In this document: positions 14,901 to 25,907 of the stretch, in pieces
How the letters are laid out: every line of letters starts with the position of its first letter
Numbering within the stretch: the first letter of the stretch is position 1
Source: Pomacea canaliculata
Taxonomy: Eukaryota > Mollusca > Gastropoda > Architaenioglossa > Ampullariidae
Reading direction: 5' to 3'
Assembly: GCF_003073045.1 (NCBI RefSeq)
Contig: NC_037590.1
Location: forward strand, 36,386,751-36,450,750
DNA length: 64,000 nt
Made by a program: the position numbers and the translations under genes
Notes under the pieces: model-generated
Databases searched by the model: none
Seen by the model: only the letters and a program-made list of their open reading frames with translations
What the model was told of the DNA's origin: nothing

Positions 14901-15824
14901 TTACAAGTTTCCTGTTCATAAATGTATTACCTGTAGAGAATAAAACTGGTTGGGATATTCTAAAATATTAAAAGTACCATGCTTAAATAAAATCTTTCTT
15001 TTTTAAAGTGTCGTATAACACAGATGCTTACAGTGTTGTCCCCTACATAGCAGGAGGTAGCACCCAAGTGAATAATGGGTGCTGCCAGTGGGCAAGCTGC
15101 TGCAAAGGTGTGGACATGTGCCATTACATCATGTCGGGTGCGCTTCTCCTCCAGCTCAGCTCGTTCAAAATCAATGTCAGACAAGTGGTCCTTCATTTCA
15201 TCCAGTTGCTCATCAGTGATCTGGAGGTCAAGTTTCTAAAAAACAAACAAGCTCATGCAAATATTACATGTAACATCACTGTCACGCTCATCGCTTAAAA
15301 ATTACAAGGTAAGCTTTTTGCATAGATTCTGAGCTAGATTTTTTTCAGCGCTGCAGAGGACTAGGAGTAATTTTGTAAGTAGCAGATGCATCGGCAGTTT
15401 GTTTTATGGATGCATGAGCAGACGACACTAAAAAAAAGACGACGCATGGCGGTGCAGCAAGCAGCCATGACGTCTGCAGCCAGCTGCATGTAAGTTTATT
15501 TATTACCGATCGTACAATAGGATTATAATAATATTACCAGGTGCACATATTTTAAATAGCCTAAACAAAACGATTAGGTATAATCATTTCGTCTGCTCTG
15601 ATCGATGTCATTTGTTACATAAGTTAATGTACTTAATAATGCATTACCTTCTGAGCCTGCGCAAGCCACAACCAAAGCTGTCTCCAAGTCGTGAACTTTT
15701 TCACGTCTCCAAAATTCCTTGCCATTGCTGGACTGGCATAGCGTGTCACTAATGGAGTACGGTAGTTAACGTGCTCTCTATAATCTTCTTGAACCTCTCT
15801 CACGCTTTCGAAGGGTGCAGCCAT
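8978..15824 (-). CDS. ADSL: Adenylosuccinate lyase, complete, 13 exons, 492 aa
   Basis: A cytosolic purine enzyme that cleaves SAICAR to AICAR and adenylosuccinate to AMP, each releasing fumarate. Coding exons in transcript order are 15824-15648, 15235-15032, 14436-14392, 13912-13833, 13593-13422, 13193-13147, 12879-12789, 12615-12546, 12011-11864, 11502-11412, 11061-10972, 10334-10158 and 9064-8978 (TAA). Together they give 1479 nt and keep phase at all 12 junctions. The start MAAPFES is the first ATG and matches family N-termini. Landmarks are [11 protein letters not shown] (R93-F103), [11 protein letters not shown], the catalytic-His segment YTHLQPAQLTT (H167) and the fumarase/aspartase superfamily signature SSAMPYKRN at 297-305. 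Length is close to the 484 aa of human ADSL. No broken or missing catalytic segment is seen. A LINE 3' end sits in one intron. Confidence 0.95.
12115..12494 (+). mobile_element. CR1/L2-type LINE 3' end fragment in an ADSL intron
   Basis: The + strand encodes a short tail, [17 protein letters not shown] then TGA (12223-12225). This resembles the C-terminus of CR1/L2/Rex-type reverse transcriptase ORFs (family pattern: I-P-S-A-I-R-L-L-N). It is followed by a 3' UTR ending in CCCACAGGGATAAATAAAG near 12470-12488, the tail type typical of these LINEs. It lies in an ADSL intron in the opposite orientation to ADSL. The 5' limit is approximate and no target duplication was identified. Confidence 0.55.
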
Positions 15825-15838
15825 CTTGCTGAAAGGAT

Positions 15839-15864
15839 TAACTCTATTAGTTAGTATAGAGTTA
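15839..15864. repeat. Short perfect inverted repeat upstream of the ADSL start
   Basis: TAACTCTAT (15839-15847) is repeated inverted as ATAGAGTTA (15856-15864) with an 8-nt spacer. It lies 15-40 bp upstream of the ADSL ATG, in the promoter or 5' UTR. The role is unknown. Confidence 0.5.
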
Positions 15865-16469
15865 CCGTCCTTGGAGTTAATATAGGCTGAGGTGGGGAGG
15901 GACGGACGGAAGGAGGTGAGGGTGGTAAGATTAGCAGATAACCTATAAAATTGTAGTTTTCATCTGCCACTGCCACCGACATTTAACACAAATATCCATT
16001 TTCAAGACATTGCCTAAGCAGTCATGCCTTCTGTCGTGTGCGCGGTGTCCCTAAGAAAAAAAAAAAAATCCTGGTTCAAACACCGGCAAGATATGCGCGC
16101 GTCTTGCCACGTCCCCGTGTTTACAAAGTCGTATTCTGGTAGCACATATACCCATAAAGAGTTGAGCCTTACTGCAAAAAAATTGAAAATACACTTCGGG
16201 AAAATTTTTTAATATGGACAAAAGTCTTGAAAAGCGATGATTTAACGGGATGTTGGTTTCCAAAATTGTGCACGTTGCATGCTTTGCCATTTTCCGTAAA
16301 GCATTTGTCACTAACGCAGGAATGGAGTCATCTCCCATTAGCTGCCTCCTTCTACAGTCGCATGTGCATTGCATTCACATGCCATGATCAAAGTGGAAGA
16401 CGTGTTGCTTCTCAATTTTCTCGTGCAAGTTAATTTTGAAGCCATGATGAAAGCTAAAAATTTCTTAGA

Positions 16470-16645
16470 CTTAAAGGTCTGAGGCTCACCGTGTCTGTGA
16501 CCCGCCTTTATCAGTCCTGACAGGTTTGCTGGATGGTCAGGGGAGTTTTTCCTTTATTCGTGGGCCAGAGCAAGCTTTGAACTCGCTACATTCTGCTTCA
16601 CAGTTTAGTAACCAGCCACTAAGCTGCGAACCCTACCGAAGCCTA
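16470..16645 (-). mobile_element. tRNA-derived SINE
   Basis: On the - strand the head carries a Pol III A-box-like AGCTTAGTGGCTGG (16625-16612) and a B-box-like GAGTTCAAAGC (16584-16574). They are about 28 nt apart, the arrangement of a tRNA-derived promoter. A tRNA-unrelated body follows to about 16470. It does not fold as a functional tRNA by eye: it lacks a matching acceptor stem. Ends are approximate. Confidence 0.55.
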
Positions 16646-17550
16646 GGAAAACATAAGGGGGAATGACTACTGCATTACAACTTTATATGTAAGAAGAGGG
16701 TCAATAACAAATATATTTTATACGACTGATGAGTTCTCGACGTAACTACGTATATCTTCAGTACATGTAAAAACATATGTAATACGATAGGTATGATCCG
16801 CATACGGTTTGGCGTGTGGAAAGTATAACGCTTTCCGGCATTTAGAAAGAAGAATTATAATTACATTACGCGTGGTGGTGTATAATTTATTTCTTTGAAT
16901 TTATACTGATCACCAGCCTTTTCTGATGTTCACAACGGTCTTTGACATGAACAAAGAGGAATAACAAAGGGAGTATATTGGAGACATGCGTAACAGAATG
17001 ATGAATAGGTAGGTGAAAAAATACACAAGGGACCTGGAAAAAGTTGGTCCCATCTCTGAAAGTCCCATTAAAAGGTTACGTCCAAAAAAAGAAAAAAAAG
17101 ATAATGTTAATGCAGGTCAAGCTACGCTGTCCTATATCTCAAGGCTTAGAGACATTCTCATCATATTTCGGTATTTTAATTTTTTTTTTTTTAATCGAAA
17201 GTGAGCATCGTTCAGACATTTATCTTTCTTCTTTGTCAGGGATAGGCAAGTCTTCTGAGCTGACTTAATGGTTCCTACTCCATTAGAATTTCCATCAATC
17301 TTAGTGAGCGAATGAAGCAACTTGACGGACACCAGTTTAATCATCCATGGGTTGTTGAATTAATGTTGACTATGGTTGTCTGAGTGCAGTTCTTCCTAAC
17401 CCTAACCCAGTAAGAACGATTCTAAAACACTGTCAAAAATCTTCTTTGAGACTTAACTTCGCTGTGACCACAGTTTATAGATTAATTATTTTTACGAGCA
17501 TCTACCTGCCTCGCCTTACCTGTCCAACTTGCGCCCCCGTGATGACAACT

Positions 17551-17782
17551 AAAGATTTTGCATCTGGAGATGTCACAGGCGCAGTGGGATGACAACAGGT
17601 GTTTCGTCCTGATGACTAAGTAAACATTACGAGTTACGATGGGGGCTTTTTTCACTAGGAGGAAATGTGCTGTGGACTTTTCTAGGATGTTTACGTTGTC
17701 ATCCCATCTCGTCATAACATCCGGTCAACACCCACCCACCTCCTTCTTTATCCGTAAATGCCCTGAAAAAAGAGCATGCTGA
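17551..17782 (+). repeat. Interspersed repeat, copy 1 (232 bp)
   Basis: Begins AAAGATTTTGCATCTGGAGA and ends AAAAAAGAGCATGCTGA. A second copy with the same ends lies at 20760-21022 in the same orientation. Both contain a 12-bp inverted pair TGGGATGACAAC / GTTGTCATCCCA (here 17585-17596 and 17695-17706). The copies differ mainly by small indels. No coding capacity is recognised. The family is unknown, possibly a non-autonomous DNA element. Confidence 0.75.
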
Positions 17783-17943
17783 CAGGGCCGTGCTTAGGGG
17801 CAGGCGGACGAGGCATCTGCCTAGGGCCCCGCGCTTTTGATTGATATGTGACTTTAGATCCCAACTAAAACCGTGTGATCGTGGCGTGAGGGCCCCGCAC
17901 ATGCCCTTTGCCTCGGGCCCCGCGGGGGCTAAGAACTGGCCTG
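17783..17943. mobile_element. Short hAT-like non-autonomous element
   Basis: The left end CAGGGCCGTGCTTAG and the inverted right end (CAGGCCAGTTCTTAG when reversed, + coordinates 17929-17943) form imperfect terminal inverted repeats of about 15 bp. The interior is GC-rich (GGGCCCCGCG blocks) and too short to code for a transposase. The CAG...CTG ends fit hAT-type elements. I see no 8-bp target duplication, so the ends or the class may be wrong. It abuts repeat copy 1 exactly. Confidence 0.45.
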
Positions 17944-18881
17944 GGACAAGGTGTGCAGCTCACACAAACTATTCCCATGTTGATAGACACAGCTTGAGGG
18001 GATCTCACCAGCTTCCGAAAGACACACTTGATGGTCCTGTCTACGGTTGGAGGATTCCCAAGTTTAAAAACCATTTGAACAGCCCTGAAAAAACTGTTGT
18101 ACAAGCTTCTACAGGAAACTTTTTTTTAAAGAAAAATCATCATTTTCACGAAAACTTTTTCCACTAAGACATTTGCCAGGCAGCTAGCACTGTTTTTTTC
18201 GCAGGTATCTGTGCCAAAAGCATACAGCTCACTTCTGCAAGAAATTATGTTGGAGACGTGTTTCACGGAATGTTGTTTAAGAAATGAAATGAGGCGGCCC
18301 CAGAATGTATATACTAACAGTCGCTGACAACAAATTAAGCCGACTCAGCCCGAGGATAAAGTTTCAAAACTAGTGAAGACGAATGCTTGAAGCTGTGGCA
18401 CCATTGTAACCAGAAGGCAAGATGTCTACCAACTGTGCTACCTTGACAAACGAATCTTTCTATTTTCATTGACTTTCTCGACGCGACAACGACACAAACA
18501 GAAATTTCTGAAGCCTTCTGACATGGACAAAACATCAGATTTGGATCAAATTGTTTTCTTTAAAATAAACTCTTCCTTATTTAATTTGCTTTCTTTAAAG
18601 TCATGTAAAACAAAAGGTGAAAAGTTCAAGTGTTTATACCTTTAAATTAAAAACTGCGGTTGCTGGTGATCCCACAGGGACCCACGGGGCCCTCGCTGCT
18701 CATTTGTCACTCCGATCACGTGACCCACCCGCCACGCTCTGCCTCGCACCCTTGTGCGCATGCCCGACCTCACGCACCTTTGTTGAGCGGGTGGCATGGC
18801 CATCGAATAGCCATTACTGATCATTACCCATAATTTGTCACCAAGAGGCTAGCCGGGTGGGAGTACGGAAAAGAAGGTAAT

Positions 18882-18899
18882 AAAAAAAAAAAAAAAAAA
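18882..18899 (+). repeat. A18 homopolymer
   Basis: An uninterrupted run of 18 A. It could be the poly(A) tail of an old retroposed copy, but no body was recognised next to it. Confidence 0.6.
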
Positions 18900-20759
18900 G
18901 GTGTGTTGGGGACGGGATCTGATCTCACGGCTACCGACAACTTATAACTTCAAAGAAAGTCGTTTCCTTGTTGTCCTAACGATGGCGCTGTCAAAGAGGT
19001 ACTTGGTTTAGAAAAAATCCCGAGACTAAGCTAAACATTTGTTGTTTCTCTCGCCTACTGCTTGCTAAAGAAAGGAAAGGGTGCTGTACTTTGAAACATT
19101 GTCTGACGGGAAAACAGTTCCAGTCTCGACCCTGGCAGTTCCCATTCCTCTCAGATTTTATCTCATCGAATGTCTCGCTTCAACAAAGGCTTCATGACCA
19201 ATTTCTGGTAAGTGGATTATGACAGTGCTAGCTTAGGAAATAACGATGATGATACATTGAGTGGGCTAACTGTGAGTGGTTTACTGGCTCTAGGCTCCTA
19301 GAAGAGCTTTTTCTTGTCACTGGGCCAAGCGAACGTGGAACTGAGAGCTGCTATGAAGTAGTAACCACAAGGCTTTATATCAGTTTCATAAGGCTTGATG
19401 CAATTTATATCAGCTGCAGTTAATTCTTTTCCGAACTGAAAAGGACGAAATGAATGTCTCTGCCCTGTGACTTATATGTCCTGCATGTCTCCTTTACAAA
19501 CATTTCGGAACATCTGACTGCAAAGGTTCGACGGCCACAAAGAAATCGCAAACGTCTCACTTTCGAAGAGGCCAACCATCTGTGATATTTGTTTTAAATC
19601 GGAGAGGGAATCAACACCACGATGCCCAAACAATAAGGAAAGTGGAGAAGAGAATACCGAAGAAGAGGAAAGATACAGGGAGGAGGATACATGGAAAGTG
19701 TGGACAGCGCTGGTGTGATTAACTCCCCATGGGGCTTTGAGGAACCGTGAAAAATGGACAGAACTGGTGGCGAGGTCACCGTTGGTCAACGAGCATGAAA
19801 GCTGGGGGTCACATGACAGTGATTTGTCACTGGCCACCTTACAAACTCAGCTTCATCTCCATGTTCCGGTGAGATGGTCGAGGAACTCGGGAAAATGTGC
19901 TTCTGGGGAAGAGATGGAGATGAGAAATGATGTTACAAAACCAGATGCGTAGGTAGAAATAGTAGGTTGCCATGAGAACGCTGTGGTAGGTAGAAGTGGT
20001 ATTCGAATATGAACGTCTCTGTGGTAGGCCTGTTAGTCCAGATGTAACTGTGCTTTCAACATGATCATAGACTTACAAAAGATGGAAGCAGCACACACAC
20101 ACAAACCCACTTATCTTTTTAGTCTTCTTTGTCCTCCTAGTGCCGCAACCATACCACCCCAGTGGATCCGGTTCTGGGCCGAGGATCGATCTCCTCCTGG
20201 TCTGTCTCCGAACCCTGCGTTTCATCTGTGGGTTTAAGTCCAGAACTTGTCTCGTTAAACTCGGTGTCAAATTGCAATAAAATCAAATTGTCAACCGTAC
20301 ACTGCAGTCTATGTAAAAACTTATTAAATATATTTTTTTACTAAAAACAAGGATATCGGCCGGCAGCTCTTCCTTGCGATGTAAGTGTAGAAGCAGGACT
20401 GAAGTATCGTTGGAAGTCAGAGAAACATTGCAGTGTACTGCTGACGTCAAGCAATGTCTGTAAGACACAATAACAAACACGTTAATGCTTTGTACAAAGT
20501 GAGTGAGTCGGGGAGTCCCGTGCTGTGTCCTGGTGACCGTTAGCACGGACACCTCGTGTCGCGTAGTCACTGGGTCAGTGGAACTTATTCTCTCCCTTGT
20601 CTTGCTTGTGTCTTGCCGTCCACACAAAGTCCTCGACATTATGGGATAGCAATTGTCATGAACTGTGGAGGGCCGGGCCATCTTCTCACTTTTGTCGTGT
20701 TGGTGTTCTTTGTAGGGTACTGTAGTCCGTTTTCGATGTCCTCCATTGACTGGGCAGGC

Positions 20760-21022
20760 AAAGATTTTGCATCTGGAGATGTCACAGGCGCAGTGGGATG
20801 ACAACAGGTGTTTCGTCCTGCACTAAGTAACACATTACGTCAGTTACGTGTGCGTCTCCGGTTCATGGGGGCGGCGAACTTTTTTCACTAGGAGGAAATG
20901 TGCTGTGGACTTGACAGTTCTTGTAGGATGTTTACGTTGTCATCCCATCTTCGTCATAACATCCGATGTCAACACCCACCTCCCTCTTAATCCGTAAATG
21001 CCATGAAAAAAGAGCATGCTGA
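20760..21022 (+). repeat. Interspersed repeat, copy 2 (263 bp)
   Basis: Same terminal sequences as copy 1 at 17551-17782, including the internal inverted pair (20794-20805 and 20936-20947). It carries several extra short segments, for example after GTCCTGC and after GTGGACTT. Whether it is the longer parent form or has gained insertions cannot be told from two copies. Confidence 0.75.
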
Positions 21023-21304
21023 TATATGACACAGACTTCAACAGTTCAACAAAGCAGTATTTTCCATAGTTGGTATACGCTAAACTCATTAGAGTCATTA
21101 ACTTGAACCAAATAAAGTATAAAAAAAAAATCCAACCACTCCTTAAGTGGGGCACCGAATAATGATCTTTAAAGGGCACATTTGCACTCAGTGGCATACG
21201 GTAACATTTTTCTACATACCTACAGTGGGTGAGGAACCGGGAGGCAGGCAAAGGGGCAACTTGGAGGCAAGAATGTGAATGTCGTTCACTATCAGCATGG
21301 TTTG

Positions 21305-21322
21305 CCCCCCCCCCCCCCCCCC
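21305..21322 (+). repeat. C18 homopolymer
   Basis: A run of 18 C followed by an A-rich run. It is prone to sequencing and length error. Confidence 0.7.
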
Positions 21323-21969
21323 AGAAAAAAAAGCAGAGCATCATTCTACGCCACTGACCTACATACACAAATGTCTAATAATCATGGGCTTTACTTTTTA
21401 AACAATTTATATGTAGAGACATTTTTACTCTTTTAAGTAGTATGAACGAATATGTATCAAAACCATTCTCTCGTGTGTTATTTTGTGACCTTGTTTTCGG
21501 CACGCGTGGTTTCTTCTTGTGGTTCCAGTTTTGAAGGTTGTACTAGCTCATGGTGGTAGAGCCTAAGCTGCTGACTCAGTGTAAAATCCTAAAACTCAGA
21601 AACCAAAACCTTTTTGCCCTCAGTTTCCAAGGCCATCATCGTGCTATAACCATTTGGCTGTATGCGATGGGACTTTTTTTTTTTAAAGCGGCCATATCCA
21701 GAATGAAAAAAACAGCCACAAAATGTCCAGCCAAGGATTTTTTTTTTTTAGCCCATCTTCTACAGTCATCACCGATGCCTGAAGGCCCTGGGGCTTGGCG
21801 TGGGAGCGTTTGGGTCGCTGCGCCATTGGCGGATGACGGTGAAAAGTCCGACATTTGAGCAGCTCTCTTTGCGGGGACTAGGAAATCGCTGACTAATCAT
21901 TGACGGTTTGATTGCGTTTTGTCTGATAAATAGTCGGGAATTCGACGCTCGAAGCGGAACAAAATGACA

Positions 21970-22130
21970 TCGACAAGAAAGTGTGCGTGACTGGCCGCCA
22001 GCCTTGCGCTCCGAGAGGGAGCCTACCTCCGCCGCGCATGCGCCGTCGCGCACGTGCGACGCTGCGGTCGCCCAGCGGTGACCCGCTGCCGCCATTTCCC
22101 GTCACGAACGGCCGCAGGAGCAGTCTGGAG
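21970..22130. promoter_or_regulatory. CpG-rich promoter-like patch without an assigned gene
   Basis: Markedly CpG-dense against AT-rich surroundings. It contains a perfect palindromic NRF1-type site GCGCATGCGC (22034-22043), a CACGTG E-box inside GCGCACGTGCG (22048-22058) and a YY1-like GCCGCCATTT (22088-22097). This clustering is typical of housekeeping promoters. No start codon or exon nearby belongs to a recognised gene; ADSL starts 6 kb away and the Unc-4 gene ends 1.7 kb away. The promoter role is inferred. Confidence 0.35.
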
Positions 22131-22414
22131 GCTGGCGTAATTGAAATTTTCCGACAGAGCGATCGCTGTAGAGGCTTAAATTAATTTCGGGCGAGAGAAA
22201 ATGCAGCACTTTACGATTATTGTGCTTAGTGATCGAATGGTGTAGCTCAATCTTTCATGGGATGTTGTCACCCAATTTGTGTGTGTGTGTGAGAGAGAGA
22301 GAAGAGAGAGATTGTGTCAACGTCTGTGTGTCTGAGGGGTGGGGTGTTACAATGTGTGCGCGCGAGTGTGTGTCTACACGAACATACATCCCGGACTGCT
22401 GGCAGACGATGTTT

Positions 22415-22530
22415 TTCAGTTTAACTGCTAAAACGAGGCATGAGACGACAAAGCTTCCGGTTTATTCACATTTCAGATTAACTACTAAATCAAGGCATGA
22501 GACGACAAGCGTTTCCGGTTTAGTCACATT
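22415..22530 (+). repeat. Two-copy 57-bp tandem duplication
   Basis: Two adjacent units (22415-22471 and 22472-22530) share GGCATGAGACGACAA, TTCCGGTTTA and TTCACATT-type segments with about 85% identity by eye. A (GT)n/(GA)n tract lies just upstream near 22279-22312. The function is unknown. Confidence 0.6.
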
Positions 22531-23664
22531 CTTTGTTTCATGGCTCGCCGAGACTAACAACGGATAACTTTGCAAGAGACTAACTTGGCAGACAGACAGC
22601 AATCCACCTATACATGTCCATGGTGTATACGAGAGACGATGCTTGCTGGAGCAAAACGTTAAGTCAGAATTAGGAAACAATTATGGTGTGTGTGTGTGTG
22701 GATTCATTAACAACTCACAAGCGCGTACGCAGACATAAAAGAATACTGCATAGCCTTGTCTAATGACAAATTGTTGTGCGATTTCATTTTCATTAACCCT
22801 ACTTAATGTTTTCTGTTTTATTTCGTGTCGCAGACCCCTTTATTCCCAAAGCAACAGTCAACCTCTAAGCTTTGTTACTTCTATCACCTATTTCTGCCCA
22901 ATTAGCTGGCCCTGACAGCAGAGTAAGCGTTGCTATAGACACTGAGAACAACCCTACATCACGTGACAAGAAAGAAAGAGTCGCACGTGAACGCCCTTTG
23001 ACAACAGACGAATGTCCCTGTTTGTGGATAAATTGTCAAAGTCAAAATGGTCAGGTGAGGCATATCACGGGCATCCTCATATTATGTGCATGAGTGAAGC
23101 GAGTTGCAGACGACATCATAATTCGGGTGCGTGCAGAAAGGTGAAAACGAAGTGTGACATCTTAGCATCGGCGTAAATATTAAGGGGATGATGAGGAGGA
23201 AGTGTGGTGTTTCATTCACAACATACATCTTTCTCGACGTGCGAACAATTTTCTGAAACTGTTTTCAAATAGCCTTTTACTTAAAAAAAACTGAGTAACC
23301 GGGTGGTTATCGTCTTTAATGGATCTTAAAAAAAACATCTGCAGCGCAGCAACAATAGCACATGATGAGGATGAGGGTGAGGATGATGAGGATGAACCAT
23401 CTAAACAAGTGTTCAAACGCAAATCATTGTCACCATTCCATTATCAACCTACTTCAACATAATCATCTTTTATTATTTTCTTAATTTCGCGAGCTCTTTC
23501 GCCGTTCCCCGTGTTTCAAATGATCAGTTCAATCTGCTCGCCTGTTCTGTTGACTTTGCGACTCTTCTAGAAATTGAAAGGTCTGCAATCTTGCTCGGTA
23601 TTTCAACTTGGTCACGAGAACTGTAGGTGCTCAACATTCTTTTTATAATAAGTGGTGGGTTTTT

Positions 23665-23670
23665 TTTTAT
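23665..23670 (-). promoter_or_regulatory. Candidate polyadenylation signal AATAAA (Unc-4 gene)
   Basis: TTTATT on the + strand, AATAAA on the gene strand, about 170 bp after the Unc-4 stop codon. The spacing fits a short 3' UTR. Confidence 0.4.
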
Positions 23671-23837
23671 TACGTTCTTCTGGGCATGTTAATTTTTTTC
23701 TCACGTTGTGAGGCCAAGAGCCACAATAAAGTTTGCAAAACTTGGTAAACTGGCGCCAGATTGTGCAAGTCAGTGAGAGACTCACCGAAGCAATGTCTTT
23801 GTACAATATACAGATATTTAAAATATGAACATGCTTT

Positions 23838-25872
23838 TCAGAGGTCCTGACGTTCTCGTGCACTTAGGTCCATCGTCTTCACCAGTTGCTCGACCTCGAA
23901 TCCCACCGGTTGGACAGTAGCAGAGTCTGCGAAACCAAAGCGAAGCTGAGTCTCTTGGGAGCGACATGTCAGGAGGCCTGGGGAGAAAATCGCAGAGGTC
24001 CCGGACGATACTTCTTCGCTGAAGAACCTAGCAAGCTGTCGATAGTGAAACTGCATTTTGGACGAGGGCGAGTGCATGTATGCAAGGAGGTCACGGACAT
24101 CGAAGGTAGACAGACAACAGCATCTCTGCCCATTTCGTCTTTTGAGGACGCTCGACGTTTCCACGTCGTCTGCGACTCGCTCCCCAGCCCCAAGACGTTC
24201 CGCAGCAGTACGAGGCGCTCCGCGGACAGCGACAGGGCTCAGGTAGGCGACCTCTTCCCCTACGTCAAGGATACGTCCTGGAGACGGTGGGGTTGTGCTG
24301 TCACTCGATTGACTCTCGGGTGTGTCGCAGTGACGTGGATCGCCGACGTCGCCCAGCCTGTGAGACCGTCCCTGCGTGTCGTAGCTGCTGCCACGTGCCG
24401 CGTCTCTGAAGACGGACGTGCCGCAAGGGTCCACGTCTGCAGAGGGGGCGCTCCCTTGTTCGCGGATTCCGCTTCCGTCGTCATCTACCTCCGTGCGGCG
24501 TGGCCAGAAAGGTTGCTCGCGATTGTCGATCTCGAGCCCCACGTCCATGACAGGGCAGGGTCTGAGGTGGCTCCTCGGAGACACCAGCAGGCGGCGCTTG
24601 TCGTTGAGCTTCTTGGCCCTCTCTTCTTGCCGTTTGCGTTTCTTCTCCTCGCGCTCTCGCTCGCGTCGTTCCAGCTCCACGGGGTCGATGGGGTCGCCGC
24701 TGCACGTGTGCGGGAGGGCATTGTGCGCTGGACGGCCGGGGCCTTTGCGCGTGTTTTCCCGCTTCCGCCATTTCGCTCTTCGATTCTGGAACCAGACCTG
24801 TGACAGAGATCACAAGAGAGTTAACAGATAGGAATGATGCTGCGAAAAATATTGTGTTCATAAACACTAATGATTACCATCAGACGCAACCTAAATTAAG
24901 GTAGTCCTCTTGCTTTCAGTTGTTGAGGAGTGAGGTGCTTGACTCCCCACTTTTCTTGAGGCCAGCTCTGCATGCGTGCGTGTGTGTGTGTGTGTTTTCA
25001 ACGAGCAACTTCTTTTTTTCCCTTCTCCCGTTTGCGCTACCTGTGAAAAACTGTCGCATTTTCAAACGCCCTTTCGTATTTCAGTCTCTGTGTGCCTTCA
25101 CCATCAAAGAAATTATCTCACTTTTCCTCCAACAGAGGAGTTCAGTAGCGTTACATAGCATCAGATCCCTTTCACATTCAGTCATACATATTCCACTTTT
25201 CTAAATAAATCATTTTTTAAAGTTAGCTTTGAAAAGGCCATCCACTTTAAGGTTTCTAAAAATTACAAACATAGATTCACTCTGTCAGAACTACCATCTA
25301 GACTCGACCTTCTGTACGCCCCAAGCTATGGACTCGGCGACTACTGCAACTCTAACTCTCGGCCGTCGATCCAAGAGTAGGCTCCAGCATTTGTAGCGCA
25401 GTATCGCCTCACCTAAAAAATTTTCTTGATACAAGTTCAACGATCTAATCCCAGGTAACTGCGGCCTAAATGGCGATTTAATTTAGGTCGGTCTGAAGTT
25501 TCACCTTGCTAGCTTTATCAACTTTAATGGCAGGCTTGTTCGAATTTAGAAGTTTTAAAGTTCGCTGCTTCTCATCACAACAGGTTTGATTCAACTGCAA
25601 TAATGCTTTATGGATGTGTAAGTAGCTATAATGCCGAAGGTAACTGTGTAGATGCATAGATAATTACATACGCACTGGTAATATCACAAAGCGCATTTTG
25701 CAAGCGCTGAGACGGAGAAAATTCAAAGGCACGAGGATGAAATTTCATGTGCACTCTAGCATAAACATATGCCAATCTTCAAATCAAAAGCGTCTTATTT
25801 TTTACACGTCAGAGGAACTCAAAGGGTTAGACGCAGTTTACACACTTACCATACCCACCTAGTGACTGCGGG

Positions 25873-25907
<35 letters not shown>

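Larger units (their letters stand above)
15865..23664. other. Gene-free, repeat-rich interval between ADSL and the Unc-4 gene
   Basis: I find no convincing protein-coding gene here. Open frames up to 173 aa occur but show no family match or splice structure. The interval holds a SINE, two copies of a 230-260 bp repeat, a hAT-like element, homopolymers, a CpG-rich promoter-like patch and a 57-bp tandem duplication, listed separately. The remainder, including 18.0-20.7 kb and 22.6-23.6 kb, shows nothing I can name. Confidence 0.6.

Noticed and set aside
16470..16645. A tRNA gene
   Set aside because: A- and B-box-like motifs are present, but I could not form an acceptor stem and the sequence continues into a SINE-like body.
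17397..17407. CCTAACCCTAACCC telomere-like units
   Set aside because: Only two units; far too short to indicate an interstitial telomere.
19472..19837. 121-aa open frame on the - strand
   Set aside because: Ser/Leu-rich with no family match by eye and lies in repeat-rich intergenic DNA.
20283..20804. 173-aa open frame on the - strand
   Set aside because: It runs into repeat copy 2, and its start segment is shared with a frame in copy 1, so it reflects repeat sequence and not a gene.
23886..24803. A 305-codon open frame on the + strand, the longest in the window
   Set aside because: It is exactly antisense to the GC-rich last exon of the Unc-4 gene. GC-rich coding sequence with few stop-complement codons leaves such antisense frames open. 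It has no family features.
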